Below are positions 42,397 through 52,232 of a stretch of 64,000 bases of DNA, piece by piece. The first letter of the stretch is position 1, and every line of letters starts with the position of its first letter. This DNA is from Paeniglutamicibacter antarcticus (GTDB lineage: Bacteria; Actinomycetota; Actinomycetes; Actinomycetales; Micrococcaceae). The notes under the pieces were generated by a model that worked only from the letters and a program-made list of their open reading frames with translations, had not been told where the DNA came from and did not search any database. Location: assembly GCF_900010755.1 (NCBI RefSeq), contig NZ_CZJT01000085.1, forward strand, positions 62,001 through 126,000, read 5' to 3'. The position numbers and the translations under genes are program-made.

Positions 42397-43781
42397 ATGA
42401 GCACCGAAGCCACAATTTTCGCCACCGCCGGCGATCTGCTGTCCGCCATCGAACCCTCAGCCGGCGGGCACCGGAACACACGGTCTCCGATCTCGACTCC
42501 GCCGTCACCGCCGCCCGCGCGGCGCAGCCAGCCTGGGCCACCCTTGGCCACGGGGCGCGCAACCAGGCATTGAACAACGCCGCCGACGCCATCGAAGCCA
42601 ATGCGGAAGCCCTGGCCGTACTCCTCTCCCGGGAACAGGGCAAGCCGCTTAACGGGCCCAACGCCCGCTTCGAGGTAGGCGCATGCGCAGCATGGCTGCG
42701 CGCGACGGCCAGCTTCGAGCTGGAGCCCGAGGTGCTGGTGGACGACGAAGGCGGAAAGGCCGAACTGCACTACCGCCCGCTGGGCGTCGTGGGCGCCATC
42801 GGCCCGTGGAACTGGCCCATGATGATCTCGGTCTGGCAGCTGGCCCCGGCCCTGCGCATGGGCAACACCGTGGTGCTCAAGCCCTCCGAATACACCCCAC
42901 TCTCGGTGCTGGCCCTGGCCCATGTCATCAACTCCACTTTGCCGGAGAACGTGTTGCACGTGGTTTCCGGCGGACGGGATGTCGGCGAGGCGCTCTCCTC
43001 CCATGCGCAAATCGACAAGATCATGTTCACCGGTTCCACCGCCACCGGCAAGGCCATCATTCGTTCCAGCGCAGACACCGTCAAGCGCATCACCCTTGAA
43101 CTCGGCGGCAACGATGCCGGCATCGTCCTGCCCGATGCCGATCCGAAGGCCCTGGCCATGGACCTCTTCTGGGGCGCGTTCATCAACACGGGACAGACCT
43201 GCGCGGCACTGAAGCGACTCTACGTCCATGAGGACATCTACGATTCCGTATGCGACGCGCTGGTCGAGGTCGCCAGCCAGATGCCCATGGGTGTGGGACT
43301 GGACGAAAACAACGTGCTGGGCCCACTGCAAAACAGGGCCCAGTTCGACATCGTTGCCTCGCTGGTACAGCAGGCCAAGGATGCGGGCGCCCGCATCCTG
43401 CTGGGCGGCAACCCGGAAGCCGGGCAGCCCGGCTTCTTCTACCCGACAACGCTTGTCGCCGACATCGACAACGGGAATCCACTGGTTGCCCAGGAGCAAT
43501 TCGGCCCGGCACTGCCGATCATCAAGTACTCGAACCTTGATGAGGCCATCGAGATGGCCAACGGGCTCGAGGTCGGCCTCGGTGCCTCGGTCTGGGCCAG
43601 CGACAAGGACGCCGCACGCGAGGTTGCCGCCCGCATCCAGGCCGGCACGGTGTGGATCAACAAGCACGGCGCTGTAGATCCCCGCGTCCCGTTCGGCGGT
43701 GCCAAGCAATCGGGTTACGGGCTCGAATTCGGCGCAGAAGGCCTCAAGCACCTGGGCCAGCCCCAGGTCATCAGCTACTAG
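42397..43781 (+). CDS. NAD(P)-dependent aldehyde dehydrogenase, N-terminus disrupted by a frameshift
   Basis: The catalytic body is intact: GPWNWPMM, KPSEYTPL, FTGSTATGK, ELGGNDAG (general base Glu) and NTGQTCAALKR (nucleophile Cys), ending PFGGAKQSGYG. The likely start, ATG at 42397 with AAGGAG upstream, reads MSTEATIFATAGDLLSAIEP in a different frame; the body frame begins around 42465 (RAPEHTVSDLDSAVTAAR). About 15 residues around the usual N-terminal NPATGE motif are missing at the join. Either the gene is inactive or translation starts elsewhere (42318/42339, giving an unrelated Arg-rich N-terminus). Family substrates include betaine and other aldehydes; it precedes a GMC alcohol oxidase. 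Confidence 0.85.
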
Positions 43782-43799
43782 GCAGAAAAGGAAACCATC

Positions 43800-45320
43800 A
43801 TGGAACTCGATTACCTTGTCATTGGTGCCGGCTCGGCCGGAAACGTCATCGCCCGCCGCCTGCTCGACGCCGGAAAGCGCGTGGGAGTCCTAGAAGCAGG
43901 CGACCAGGACACCAACCCGAACATCGCCCAGCTCTACACCCTGGGCATGCTCTGGCACAGCGAACAGGATTGGGACTACTACACCACCGAACAGGCGGGG
44001 GCTTCCGGACGCCGGATCCACCTGCCTCGCGGCAAGGTCATGGGCGGATCCCATGCATTGAACGCCACCATTTGGGTGCGCGGGGACCGCTGGGATTACG
44101 AAACCTGGGAAAAAGAAGGCTGCGCAGGATGGGGCTGGGACGATGTCCTGCCCGTCTACAAGTCCATCGAAAACTTTGACGGCGGCGCCTCCCCCACACG
44201 CGGCGATGCAGGATTACTCGACGTCGTGCAGGACTTTGCACGCAACCCCCTCCAGGAAGACATGCTGGCCGGTGCGGTGGAGACCGGGATTCCGCTGAAT
44301 GAGGACTACAACTCAGGCAGCGTCGAGGGCGTTTCAAGGATGCAGCTCAACGTCCGCGACGGGAAACGCTTCAACACCTGGCACGCCTACCTCAAACCGG
44401 TCGCGGAACATCCGAACCTGATGCTTCTCACCGGCGCCCATGTGCGGCGTCTCCTCGTTAAAGACGGACACGTGGTGGGCGTCGAATTCGATCACGAAGG
44501 CGAGCGCAAGAGCCTGCGGGCCGGGGAAACGGTTCTGGCTGCCGGCGCCATCAACTCCCCCGAGCTGTTGCTGCGTTCTGGCATCGGCCCTGCCGGCGAA
44601 CTACGCGCCGCTGGCATCGAGCCGGTGCACCATCTGCCCGGCGTCGGAAAGAACTTGCAGGACCACCTGCTCTCCCCGGTCATCTTCACCACCAGCGCCA
44701 AGCCGGTTCCCATGGGGGAGGTTGCCCCGGCCGAGGTGCACTTCTTCGCCAAGAGCCGCCCCGAACTTCCAGTGGCCGACACTCAGCCGCTGTTCTTCTC
44801 GGTGCCCATGTACTCGCAGGACTACGGCCCCGGCGAAATGACAGGACCCGACAATGCGTTTTCCATGCTCGGCGGTTTGGTCCGTCCGAAGAGCCGCGGG
44901 GAAATCACGCTGAGCGGCCCGAACGAGGGGGATCCGATCCGCATCGACCTCGGGGCCTTGGCCGAGCAGGCCGATGTCGACGCACTGGTGGCATCGGTGC
45001 GCCAGTGCCGTGAAATCGGTCGCACCCAAGCACTGGCCGGCTGGGAACCACAGGAAATCTATCCCGGACCCGAGGTCGCGGATGCTGACCTGGAACAGTA
45101 CGTACGCGATTCGGTGGTGACCTACCACCACCAGGTTGGCACCTGCAAGATGGGCATTGACGATCTCGCGGTCGTTGACCCGGGCACGTTCCGGGTTCAC
45201 GGCCTCACCGGCATCCGCATCGCAGACGCCTCGATCATGCCGACGGTTCCCACCGGAAACACCAATGCTCCCTCGGTCATGATCGGGGAACGGGCCGCCG
45301 CGGCGCTCATCGGTTCCTGA
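43800..45320 (+). CDS. GMC-family FAD oxidoreductase (choline/alcohol dehydrogenase type)
   Basis: 506 residues. N-terminal FAD dinucleotide fold (VIGAGSAGNVIARRLLDAG), GMC signature 1 (RGKVMGGSHALNATIWVRG), signature 2 (GAINSPELLLRSGIGP) and catalytic C-terminal His in TYHHQVGTCKMG followed by PTVPTGNTNAPSVMIGER. Oxidises an alcohol to an aldehyde, which the upstream aldehyde dehydrogenase would take to the acid. Eighteen bases separate the two genes, with AAAAGGA before the ATG. Choline-to-betaine is one option (BetA/BetB), not proven. Confidence 0.93.
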   Translation: MELDYLVIGAGSAGNVIARRLLDAGKRVGVLEAGDQDTNPNIAQLYTLGMLWHSEQDWDYYTTEQAGASGRRIHLPRGKVMGGSHALNATIWVRGDRWDYETWEKEGCAGWGWDDVLPVYKSIENFDGGASPTRGDAGLLDVVQDFARNPLQEDMLAGAVETGIPLNEDYNSGSVEGVSRMQLNVRDGKRFNTWHAYLKPVAEHPNLMLLTGAHVRRLLVKDGHVVGVEFDHEGERKSLRAGETVLAAGAINSPELLLRSGIGPAGELRAAGIEPVHHLPGVGKNLQDHLLSPVIFTTSAKPVPMGEVAPAEVHFFAKSRPELPVADTQPLFFSVPMYSQDYGPGEMTGPDNAFSMLGGLVRPKSRGEITLSGPNEGDPIRIDLGALAEQADVDALVASVRQCREIGRTQALAGWEPQEIYPGPEVADADLEQYVRDSVVTYHHQVGTCKMGIDDLAVVDPGTFRVHGLTGIRIADASIMPTVPTGNTNAPSVMIGERAAAALIGS

Positions 45321-45336
45321 CACCGCAAAGGGGGTG

Positions 45337-45363
45337 CCGCGGGCCACGCAGGTGGACCCGCGG
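45337..45363. terminator. Hairpin after the GMC oxidoreductase
   Basis: CCGCGGG (45337-45343) pairs with CCCGCGG (45357-45363), with flanking G-run/C-run able to extend the stem. It lies 17 bp after the stop. Confidence 0.6.
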
Positions 45364-45445
45364 CCCCCCGCTGCGGAGCCGCGGATGTGAAAGTGGGGAA
45401 AATGCGAAAGACTGTACCTCCCACACTGACGAAGGCGAACACCAC

Positions 45446-45724
45446 ATGATCAACATCCAGCAGGACACCGACGGCAACATCCGCATGCGCACCATCTACC
45501 CGGCAGGCGTTTCCGTCAACGTCGTCTTCACCGACGGCACCGAGGAAGTGTTCGCCGGCAAGCGCCTGAACGAGCTGCGTGCCGAGGCCAATGCAGCCTA
45601 CCGCCTGGCCAACGACCTGGATGCGAAGGGTTTTGACCGCAACAAGGGCAAGCCGCTGGCCCGCAACAAGGTTGTCGAGTTTGTGCCGGTGCGCCCGGGC
45701 CTGTCCAAGAAGCCCCGCAGGTAG
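45446..45724 (+). CDS. Small conserved-looking protein, unknown
   Basis: 92 residues, hydrophilic, no signal. Two-part: beta-rich N-terminus (IRMRTIYPAGVSVNVVFTDG) and a basic C-terminus (VEFVPVRPGLSKKPRR). GC-rich codons and a spaced GAAGG site support expression. Family not recognised. It is convergent with the ABC permease gene. Confidence 0.75.
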   Translation: MINIQQDTDGNIRMRTIYPAGVSVNVVFTDGTEEVFAGKRLNELRAEANAAYRLANDLDAKGFDRNKGKPLARNKVVEFVPVRPGLSKKPRR

Positions 45725-45776
45725 CGACGATGCGCCGCGGTCCGCGGCGCATCGTCCCCCCAAACCCTGCGACAGC

Positions 45777-46592
45777 TCAGGACAGGATGTCCTTGCTGAT
45801 AAACCTGCCGTGGGCCAACGCGCCGAACACCAGGATGTAGCCGCCTTGCAGCAGCGCATTTTGGCCAAATGATGACCACAGGATCGGTTCGCGCAGCAGG
45901 TCGGCAAAGCCCAGCCATTGGTTGGTGAACAGCCACGGGTGCAGCCAGTCCAATTGCGGCAGCTGGCCCAGGATCTGCGCCGTCACCGCCAGCACCGCGG
46001 TGGCGGCCATGGCACCGACCGGCACGTCGGTCAGCGTCGAAATGAACAGCCCGATGGCAGCCAACCCCAACAGGGACAGTGCCGTGTAGATGGCGATCAG
46101 CCCGACGCGCAGCAGCGAACCGGCAGGGGAAATGGTGTCCCCGGAGAGCAGCACCACCGGCCCCACCGGGAACAAGGCCAGCCCAATCAGCACCCCGCAC
46201 ACGGCAACCACCAACGTTGCTGCCAAGCAGAAGACGGCAGCCACAGCGTATTTGACCAGCAGCAGGCGCGGGCGCGAGACAGGTGCGGCCAGCAGGTAGC
46301 GCAGCGTCCCGGCCCCGGCCTCTCCGGCGATCGTGTCCCCGGCAACCACCGCCACGGTCAGCGGCAGGAACAGCGGGATGCAGACCAGCAGCCCGGTGAT
46401 CGCCACAAACATGCCGTTGCCCGCCACCCGGTCAAGGAACGCCGGCCCGCGGCCGGACGGTGGCCCGGAGGTCACCCGCACCGCTATGGCAATCAGGATC
46501 GGCACCGCCCCCAGGGCCAGGAACATCGCCCAGGTGCGCCGGCGCCTGAACAGCAAGGCAAGTTCGTTGCGCAATAGCGCGCTATTGGGCAA
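45777..46592 (-). CDS. ABC-2 type exporter permease
   Basis: 271 residues, six membrane helices (for example WAMFLALGAVPILIAIAV, VCIPLFLPLTVAVVAGD, LLGLAAIGLFISTLTDVP). The N-terminal cytoplasmic LLRNELALLFRRRR and the GEAGAGTLRYLLAAPVSR loop are typical. TTG start with GGAGGGG upstream; it overlaps the ATPase gene end by 11 bp. Partner of that ATPase, substrate unknown; TTG start may lower its level relative to the ATPase. Confidence 0.92.
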   Translation of the reverse strand: MPNSALLRNELALLFRRRRTWAMFLALGAVPILIAIAVRVTSGPPSGRGPAFLDRVAGNGMFVAITGLLVCIPLFLPLTVAVVAGDTIAGEAGAGTLRYLLAAPVSRPRLLLVKYAVAAVFCLAATLVVAVCGVLIGLALFPVGPVVLLSGDTISPAGSLLRVGLIAIYTALSLLGLAAIGLFISTLTDVPVGAMAATAVLAVTAQILGQLPQLDWLHPWLFTNQWLGFADLLREPILWSSFGQNALLQGGYILVFGALAHGRFISKDILS

Positions 46593-47553
46593 GGTCGAAC
46601 CCCTCCCCGGTCAGTTCCACGAAGCGTTCCTCAAGGCTTGCCTGTTCGACGGTGAAACCGCGCACCCGCACCCCTGCCAGCACCAGCGCCCTGGCCAGGT
46701 CTTCGGCGGCCGGCGCCTGTGGACCCAGCGCTGCCCGCAGCACCGGGTCATCCCCGGTGATGATCCGTCCCTGTTTGGTTTCAAGCCCCAACGCAGCCAG
46801 CACCTCCGCGGCCTGGGCAACGTCCGGGGTGCGCAGGATGAGCCTGGCGCTCCCGCCGGCGCGCAGCTCCCCCAGTGTCCCCTGGGCCAGCAGGTTCCCG
46901 GCACTCATCACCGCCACGTGGGTGCACATCTGCTCTATTTCACTGAGCAGGTGGCTGGAGACAAAGACGGTGGTCCCCTGCCCGGCCAGCGTCCCGATCA
47001 GGTGGCGGACCTCGCGGGTGCCCTGCGGGTCAAGCCCGTTGGTCGGTTCATCAAGCACCAGCAACTTGCGCTCGTTCAACAGCGCGTTGGCGATGCCCAG
47101 GCGCTGCTTCATGCCCAGCGAGTACGCGTGCACAGCAAGCCTTGCCGCTTTTCCAAGTCCAACTTTATCCAGCGCGGCGTCCACCCGGCGGGTGCGGGTC
47201 ACGGGGTTGGAGGTGGCATCGGCGCTGTCCATCCGCACCAGGTTGGAGTGCCCGCTCAGGAACGGATAAAACGCGGGTCCCTCCACCAATGCGCCCACGC
47301 GCGGCAACACGCGCCCGGCTGCTGCAGGCATGGCTTCGGAGAGCACTTTGATGCTTCCGGAGCTCGGGGTGGCCAGGCCCAGCAGCATGCGGATGGTGGT
47401 GGTTTTGCCAGACCCGTTGGGGCCAAGGAACCCGAAGACCGAGCCGTGCGGCACCGCCAGGTCAAGGTTAATTACGGCCCGGCGCTTGCCGAAATCCTTG
47501 CCCAGTCCGTGGGTTTCGATGGCAAGTGCCGCATCAAGCGGCGGGGCGCTCAT
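46582..47553 (-). CDS. ABC exporter ATP-binding protein
   Basis: 323 residues: Walker A FLGPNGSGKTTTI, signature YSLGMKQRLGIA, Walker B LLVLDEPTNGLD and switch His FVSSHLLSE. The YSLGMKQR variant of the signature is typical of bacitracin/antimicrobial-peptide exporter ATPases (BcrA group). C-terminal extension of about 100 residues. Its start overlaps the LolA-like gene stop (ATGA), so all three genes form one operon. Confidence 0.95.
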   Translation of the reverse strand: MSAPPLDAALAIETHGLGKDFGKRRAVINLDLAVPHGSVFGFLGPNGSGKTTTIRMLLGLATPSSGSIKVLSEAMPAAAGRVLPRVGALVEGPAFYPFLSGHSNLVRMDSADATSNPVTRTRRVDAALDKVGLGKAARLAVHAYSLGMKQRLGIANALLNERKLLVLDEPTNGLDPQGTREVRHLIGTLAGQGTTVFVSSHLLSEIEQMCTHVAVMSAGNLLAQGTLGELRAGGSARLILRTPDVAQAAEVLAALGLETKQGRIITGDDPVLRAALGPQAPAAEDLARALVLAGVRVRGFTVEQASLEERFVELTGEGFDLAQ

Positions 47554-48725
47554 TCGACCTTAGCCACGGCCGCCAGCCGGGCCTCCGGAACCGAACCGAT
47601 GGCCACGCGCCCGTCGGCGGTGACCAGCACGTTGACCAACGAGGTGTGCAGCAACCGCCCGCCGGTCACCGGCGTCGCCAGTTGCTTCAGGAGCGCCGAA
47701 TCCAGCAGGTCGCGGGGCACCTGGTCCGCGGAGAACAGTGCCACCGATTCCCAGCCGGTGCCGGTGATGCTCGGGGCTGCGTTCTTCCCGTGGGAAAGCG
47801 GCTTTTCGTGCGTTCCGTCCTTGACGCCGGCTGCCGGCGGCACCGGCACCTGGTGCTCACGGATGGTGGCCCCGGCCGGCGGGGTGAAGTTGAACCGCGC
47901 GGCATCCGGGGTGTCGGTGGAGAACGAGGTGAAGGCCAGCAATAGCGCCGGATCGCCCTGGCCCACAGCGTTGACCGTGACACTCAGCGGGGCACCGGTG
48001 GCGGCATCCACGCCGATGGCCACGCCTGCCACCAAGGTGTCCCCGGTGCGCGGAAGAAGCTCAAGGGTGTAGGCATCGCGGCCGGCAATGCGCACCGAGT
48101 CCGTGACGTTGAGCGTGGTGCTCGGGTCGATGGCTGCCAGGAACTGATCGGCAAGTTCGCCCGGGGTCATCGGCACCGCGCTCACATCCGACACCTTGGT
48201 GTTGTGCTCCTTCAGTTTGCCCAGCTCCGCGGCACTTGGCAGCGTGGCCTTGTCAACTGTATTGCTGGAGGAGTCGTAGTGCCACAGCGTGCTGCCGTTG
48301 CGGATCACGTCGCGTTCGTCCATGCCGTTCATGACCTGCAGCCTGACCTTGTCCGGGCCATCCACATACACGCGCGCCTCGTGGGTGCCCGAAACCATCG
48401 ACAACATCGACGTCAGGTCGGCGGCACCCGGTGCGCCGTCGCCGGAGCCGCCCGAGGCATCGGGCGCTTCACTGCCGTGCGGGCTCAGCGGCGCCGCCGA
48501 GTCCATGCCCGGCAATTGCGGGATGCCGATATCGACGGTGGCCCGCACGTTCCCGGAGAAGTCGGTGACCTTGGAACCCTGGATCATCTCCAGCAACTGC
48601 TGCGGGGTCTTGGGCTCCAGGCGCACCTGTGCGTTGGCGGAGAGCGTGGCTCCCACGACGAATGTCGCGATGAGCGCCGGTGCCACCACTGCCGGTATCC
48701 ATTTTTTAAGTGCTGCGGGTTTCAT
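47550..48725 (-). CDS. LolA/RseB-like secreted protein linked to an ABC exporter
   Basis: 391 residues. N-terminal signal/anchor (KKWIPAVVAPALIATFVVG, ANA cleavage site). The mature part resembles the LolA/MucB beta-barrel half (TPQQLLEMIQGSKVTDFSGNVR, VRLQVMNGMDERDVIRNG, GRDAYTLELLPRTG) with a Gly/Ser/Pro insert near residue 100. Such actinobacterial proteins may bind lipids or sense envelope stress. First gene of a three-gene operon with the exporter. Two starts are possible (48731, 48725); GGGA spacing favours 48725. Confidence 0.85.
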   Translation of the reverse strand: MKPAALKKWIPAVVAPALIATFVVGATLSANAQVRLEPKTPQQLLEMIQGSKVTDFSGNVRATVDIGIPQLPGMDSAAPLSPHGSEAPDASGGSGDGAPGAADLTSMLSMVSGTHEARVYVDGPDKVRLQVMNGMDERDVIRNGSTLWHYDSSSNTVDKATLPSAAELGKLKEHNTKVSDVSAVPMTPGELADQFLAAIDPSTTLNVTDSVRIAGRDAYTLELLPRTGDTLVAGVAIGVDAATGAPLSVTVNAVGQGDPALLLAFTSFSTDTPDAARFNFTPPAGATIREHQVPVPPAAGVKDGTHEKPLSHGKNAAPSITGTGWESVALFSADQVPRDLLDSALLKQLATPVTGGRLLHTSLVNVLVTADGRVAIGSVPEARLAAVAKVE

Positions 48726-48908
48726 GGCCATCGATCCCGAACTGTGTTCCTGCTGCCGATTCTTATCCGGGGCTGAGGCAACCCCCGACACTGATTCAAC
48801 GGTACGCCGACTCTGCCACGATGGCGATGGGTGGGGCGTTCGAGCAGCGTTTACACAGGTAGTTCGGAGCCGGCCGGGGAAAGATCTGACAAGCCAAAAA
48901 CTGACGCA

Positions 48909-48954
48909 AAACGCCGCGCCGGTTTGGGTGGGATCCCAAACCAGCGCGGCGTTT
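48909..48954 (-). terminator. Hairpin terminator of ilvD
   Basis: AAACGCCGCGC-C-GGTTTGGG pairs with CCCAAACC-A-GCGCGGCGTTT across a 6-base loop: 19 of 20 bp. It lies 20 bp downstream of the ilvD stop on the minus strand. Confidence 0.85.
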
Positions 48955-48974
48955 CGTTCACAGGTGATGCCTGC

Positions 48975-50873
48975 TTACGCGAGCGCGTTTTCCGGCTGTG
49001 CTGCCACCGGCCGCGTCATCAGCGGCGGCGGCGTCATCGGCACGTGCCGCACCGCGCCCTTGTCGGCCGAAAGCGCGAAGGCAGCGTAGGCACGCAGCGC
49101 CGGGGAGACCACGCGGTCGCGGTCCCGCGGCTGGTAGCCGATGGTGGATTCCAGCAGCTCGCGGCGGCGGTCCAGCTCCTCGTCACTGACCTCCAGGCTG
49201 ATGGAGCGCGAGGGGATGTCGATGGAGATGGTGTCCCCGTTTTGAACCAGCGCGATGGCCCCGCCGGCGGCGGCCTCGGGCGAAACGTGGCCGATCGAGA
49301 GCCCTGAGGTGCCGCCGGAGAAGCGCCCGTCGGTGATCAGCGCGCATTTGGCGCCCAGGCCCAGGCCCTTGAGGAACGAGGTCGGGTAGAGCATTTCCTG
49401 CATGCCGGGTCCGCCGCGCGGACCCTCATAGCGGATCACCACGACGTCGCCGGCAACGATTTCCTTGCTCAGGATTGCGGTGACCGCGTCGTCCTGGGAT
49501 TCAAAGACCACCGCGGGGCCGGTGAACGTGAAGATCGACTCGTCCACGCCCGCGGTCTTGACAACACAGCCGTCAACGGAGATGTTGCCGCGCAGCACGG
49601 CCAGGCCGCCCTCCACCGAGTGGGCGTGTTCCAGCGAGTGGATGCAGCCGTTCTTGGCGTCCAGATCCAGGGTGTCCCAGCGCTCGGACTGGGAGAATGC
49701 CTCGGCGGAGCGCACGCAGCCGGGAGCCGCGTGGAACAGCTCGATGGCGGTCTCGGTGGCCTTGCCGCCGCGGATGTCCCAGTCATCGAGCCAGGAGCGC
49801 AAATCGGGGCCGTGCACGGAGCGGACGTCGTGGCGCAGCATGCCGCCGCGGTCCAGCTCGCCCAGGATGGCCGGGATGCCGCCGGCACGGTGGACATCCT
49901 CCACCAGGTACTCGCCGTTGGGGGCCACCTTGGTCAGGCACGGGGTCCGGCGGGAGATTGCGTCGATGTCATCGAGCGTGAAGTCCAGCTCCGCTTCCTG
50001 GGCCGCGGCCAACAGGTGCAGGATGGTGTTGGAGGAACCGCCCATGGCGATGTCCATGGTCATGGCGTTCTCGAAGGCCGCGCGGCCGGCGATGGCGCGC
50101 GGCAGGACGGACTCGTCGTCATCGAAGTAGTAGGACTTGGTGATGTCCACGATGGCGCGTCCGGCATCTTCGTACAGTTCCTTGCGGGCCGTGTGGGTGG
50201 CCAGCGTGGTGCCGTTGCCCGGCAGCGCGAGGCCCATGGCCTCGGTGAGGCAGTTCATCGAGTTAGCGGTGAACATGCCGGAACACGAACCGCAGGTGGG
50301 GCACGCGGCTTCCTCGATGCTCAGCAGGTCCTCGTCGGACACCGAATCGTTGACCGCATCGGCAATGGCGGAAATCAAATTCAAGCGCTTGCGCACGGTT
50401 CCATCGACCAGGATGGCGGTGCCGCCCTCCATGGGGCCACCGGAGACAAACACCGTGGGGATGTTCAGCCGCATGGCTGCCATCATCATCCCGGGGGTGA
50501 TCTTGTCGCAGTTGGAGATGCAGATCAGCGCATCGGCGCAGTGGGCGTTGACCATGTACTCAACCGAGTCGGCGATCAAATCGCGGCTGGGCAGCGAGTA
50601 CAGCATGCCGCCATGTCCCATGGCGATCCCGTCATCCACGGCAATCGTGTTGAATTCGCGCGGGATTCCGCCGGCTTCGATGATGGCATCGGAGACGATG
50701 CGGCCCACCGGCTGCAGGTGGGTGTGGCCGGGAACGAATTCGGTGAAGCTGTTCGCGACGGCGATGATCGGCTTTCCGAAGTCGGAGCCCTTGACTCCTG
50801 CGGCGCGGAGCAATGCGCGGGCGCCGACCATGTTGCGGCCGTGGGTGACTGTTCGTGAACGTAATTCAGGCAT
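48975..50873 (-). CDS. ilvD: Dihydroxy-acid dehydratase
   Basis: 632 residues, the long (E. coli-type) form. Dehydrates 2,3-dihydroxy-isovalerate and -methylvalerate in valine, isoleucine and coenzyme A synthesis, using an Fe-S cluster. Cluster-region Cys motifs [15 protein letters not shown] and [16 protein letters not shown] are intact, as are [12 protein letters not shown] and [20 protein letters not shown]. The ATG at 50873 is taken rather than the in-frame TTG at 50885. Not next to other ilv genes. The branched-chain link to the bkd operon 40 kb away is metabolic, not positional. Confidence 0.96.
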   Translation of the reverse strand: MPELRSRTVTHGRNMVGARALLRAAGVKGSDFGKPIIAVANSFTEFVPGHTHLQPVGRIVSDAIIEAGGIPREFNTIAVDDGIAMGHGGMLYSLPSRDLIADSVEYMVNAHCADALICISNCDKITPGMMMAAMRLNIPTVFVSGGPMEGGTAILVDGTVRKRLNLISAIADAVNDSVSDEDLLSIEEAACPTCGSCSGMFTANSMNCLTEAMGLALPGNGTTLATHTARKELYEDAGRAIVDITKSYYFDDDESVLPRAIAGRAAFENAMTMDIAMGGSSNTILHLLAAAQEAELDFTLDDIDAISRRTPCLTKVAPNGEYLVEDVHRAGGIPAILGELDRGGMLRHDVRSVHGPDLRSWLDDWDIRGGKATETAIELFHAAPGCVRSAEAFSQSERWDTLDLDAKNGCIHSLEHAHSVEGGLAVLRGNISVDGCVVKTAGVDESIFTFTGPAVVFESQDDAVTAILSKEIVAGDVVVIRYEGPRGGPGMQEMLYPTSFLKGLGLGAKCALITDGRFSGGTSGLSIGHVSPEAAAGGAIALVQNGDTISIDIPSRSISLEVSDEELDRRRELLESTIGYQPRDRDRVVSPALRAYAAFALSADKGAVRHVPMTPPPLMTRPVAAQPENALA

Positions 50874-50950
50874 GTCACTAGTCAACCAGCAATGGGGAGG
50901 GGGTGGAAGACGGTGCTAATACTAGTAGTGGCAGTGATAGATTTAGACCA

Positions 50951-51814
50951 ATGAACGATGAACGCAGACGGGAATTGGGGCAGTTCCTGCGCGATCGGCG
51001 CGGCAACCTGGTCCGTGCCGAACTTGGCTTGCCGCCGATCGGCCGCACCCGCACGCTGGGCCTGCGCCGGGAGGAGATCGCTTCCTTCGCGGCGGTGAGC
51101 GTCACCTGGTACACCTGGCTTGAACAGGGCCGGGACATCAACCCCTCACGCCAGGTGCTCGAATCCATTGCACGCGTGCTGTCGCTGACCAGTGCGGAGA
51201 CCTCATACCTGCTGGCCATGAGCGGCTACACCCCGACCCCGGCCACCGAGGCCATCACCATCGAGCAGGCGCCCGGCCACCTGCAGCGGCTGCTTGACAC
51301 CTTCTATTTCCCGGCCTTCGCGGTGGCCCCCGATTGGGGCATTGCCGGCTGGAACCGTGCCTATGCCGGACTTTACGCACGCATCGCCACGGTGGACCCG
51401 GCGGAGCGGAACCTGTTGTGGTTGATCTTCACCGACCCGCACCTGCGCGAGATGCTGCCCGACTGGGAAGAAACCTCGCGGCACTTTGTTGCCGAATTCC
51501 GTGCCGAGGCGGGGGCGCGGCTAGGATCGGTGGCCCACACCGCGCTGGTCAAGCGGCTGGGCGAGGCCAACCCGCAGTTCGCCAAGCTCTGGGCCGACCG
51601 CGGCGTTGAACGCTTTGCCTCTCGCCAGCGGATCTTCCTGCACCCGATGGCCGGAGAGCTGGTCTTTGAGCAGCACCGGCTGGTCCCCTCGGACGCACCG
51701 GACCTGCACCTGGTGATGTATGCGCCGGTGGCGGGCACCCCGACCAGCGACAGGATCCGCGCGCTCGCCGCGCCACACACCACGGACACCCCGGACACCT
51801 CGGCATACCCCTAG
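50951..51814 (+). CDS. MmyB-type XRE-family transcriptional regulator
   Basis: 287 residues. N-terminal XRE helix-turn-helix (TRTLGLRREEIASFAAVSVTWYTWLEQGRDINPS, in parts) and the MmyB-like ligand-binding domain (GWNRAYAGLYA, NLLWLIFTDP, HFVAEFRAEAGAR). The class controls oxidoreductases or antibiotic genes and binds small molecules. Divergent from ilvD, 77 bp apart. Start at 50951 chosen over the 16-codon upstream extension, which overlaps the intergenic promoter. Confidence 0.92.
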   Translation: MNDERRRELGQFLRDRRGNLVRAELGLPPIGRTRTLGLRREEIASFAAVSVTWYTWLEQGRDINPSRQVLESIARVLSLTSAETSYLLAMSGYTPTPATEAITIEQAPGHLQRLLDTFYFPAFAVAPDWGIAGWNRAYAGLYARIATVDPAERNLLWLIFTDPHLREMLPDWEETSRHFVAEFRAEAGARLGSVAHTALVKRLGEANPQFAKLWADRGVERFASRQRIFLHPMAGELVFEQHRLVPSDAPDLHLVMYAPVAGTPTSDRIRALAAPHTTDTPDTSAYP

Positions 51815-51920
51815 CCCGGCCGGGATCCCTGACACCACGGTGGACACCGACCACCCGACACCACGCCACACCATCCCGGGCCCACCCAGGCCGTGGAGAA
51901 ACCCTTCGTTTGGAGAACAC

Positions 51921-52232
51921 ATGGAGCATGCGGGCAAAGCACTTGCCGCCGATGAAACCGACTCGCACCAGCAGCGGAGCCCGGGGGTAGCCTCCGTGCA
52001 CGTGCGCGCCGTGATCACCTGGTGCGCCATCTTCCCGATGGTCGCCATCGGGATGACCGCCATGGGCCCGTTCACCCAGCAGTGGCATCCCGTGCTGCGT
52101 GCCCTGGTGCTCACCCTCGTGGTGGTCCCGTTGGCGGTTTACCTGGTCGTGCCCCGGTTGTTGCTGCTCCAGTCCCGGCTCAGCCGGGCGTCGGACGATC
52201 GACGCGTCCGCCGGGCCGCATCCCGCCGCTAG
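51921..52232 (+). CDS. Small two-helix membrane protein, unknown
   Basis: 103 residues with two hydrophobic helices (AVITWCAIFPMVAIGMTAM and LVLTLVVVPLAVYLVVPRLL), similar in plan to short two-helix membrane proteins such as DUF2798. The C-terminus is basic (RASDDRRVRRAASRR). GGAG precedes the ATG. It follows the MmyB-type regulator by about 100 bp in the same direction and may be its target; the end overlaps the convergent PAP2/DAG kinase gene by four bases. Confidence 0.75.
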   Translation: MEHAGKALAADETDSHQQRSPGVASVHVRAVITWCAIFPMVAIGMTAMGPFTQQWHPVLRALVLTLVVVPLAVYLVVPRLLLLQSRLSRASDDRRVRRAASRR

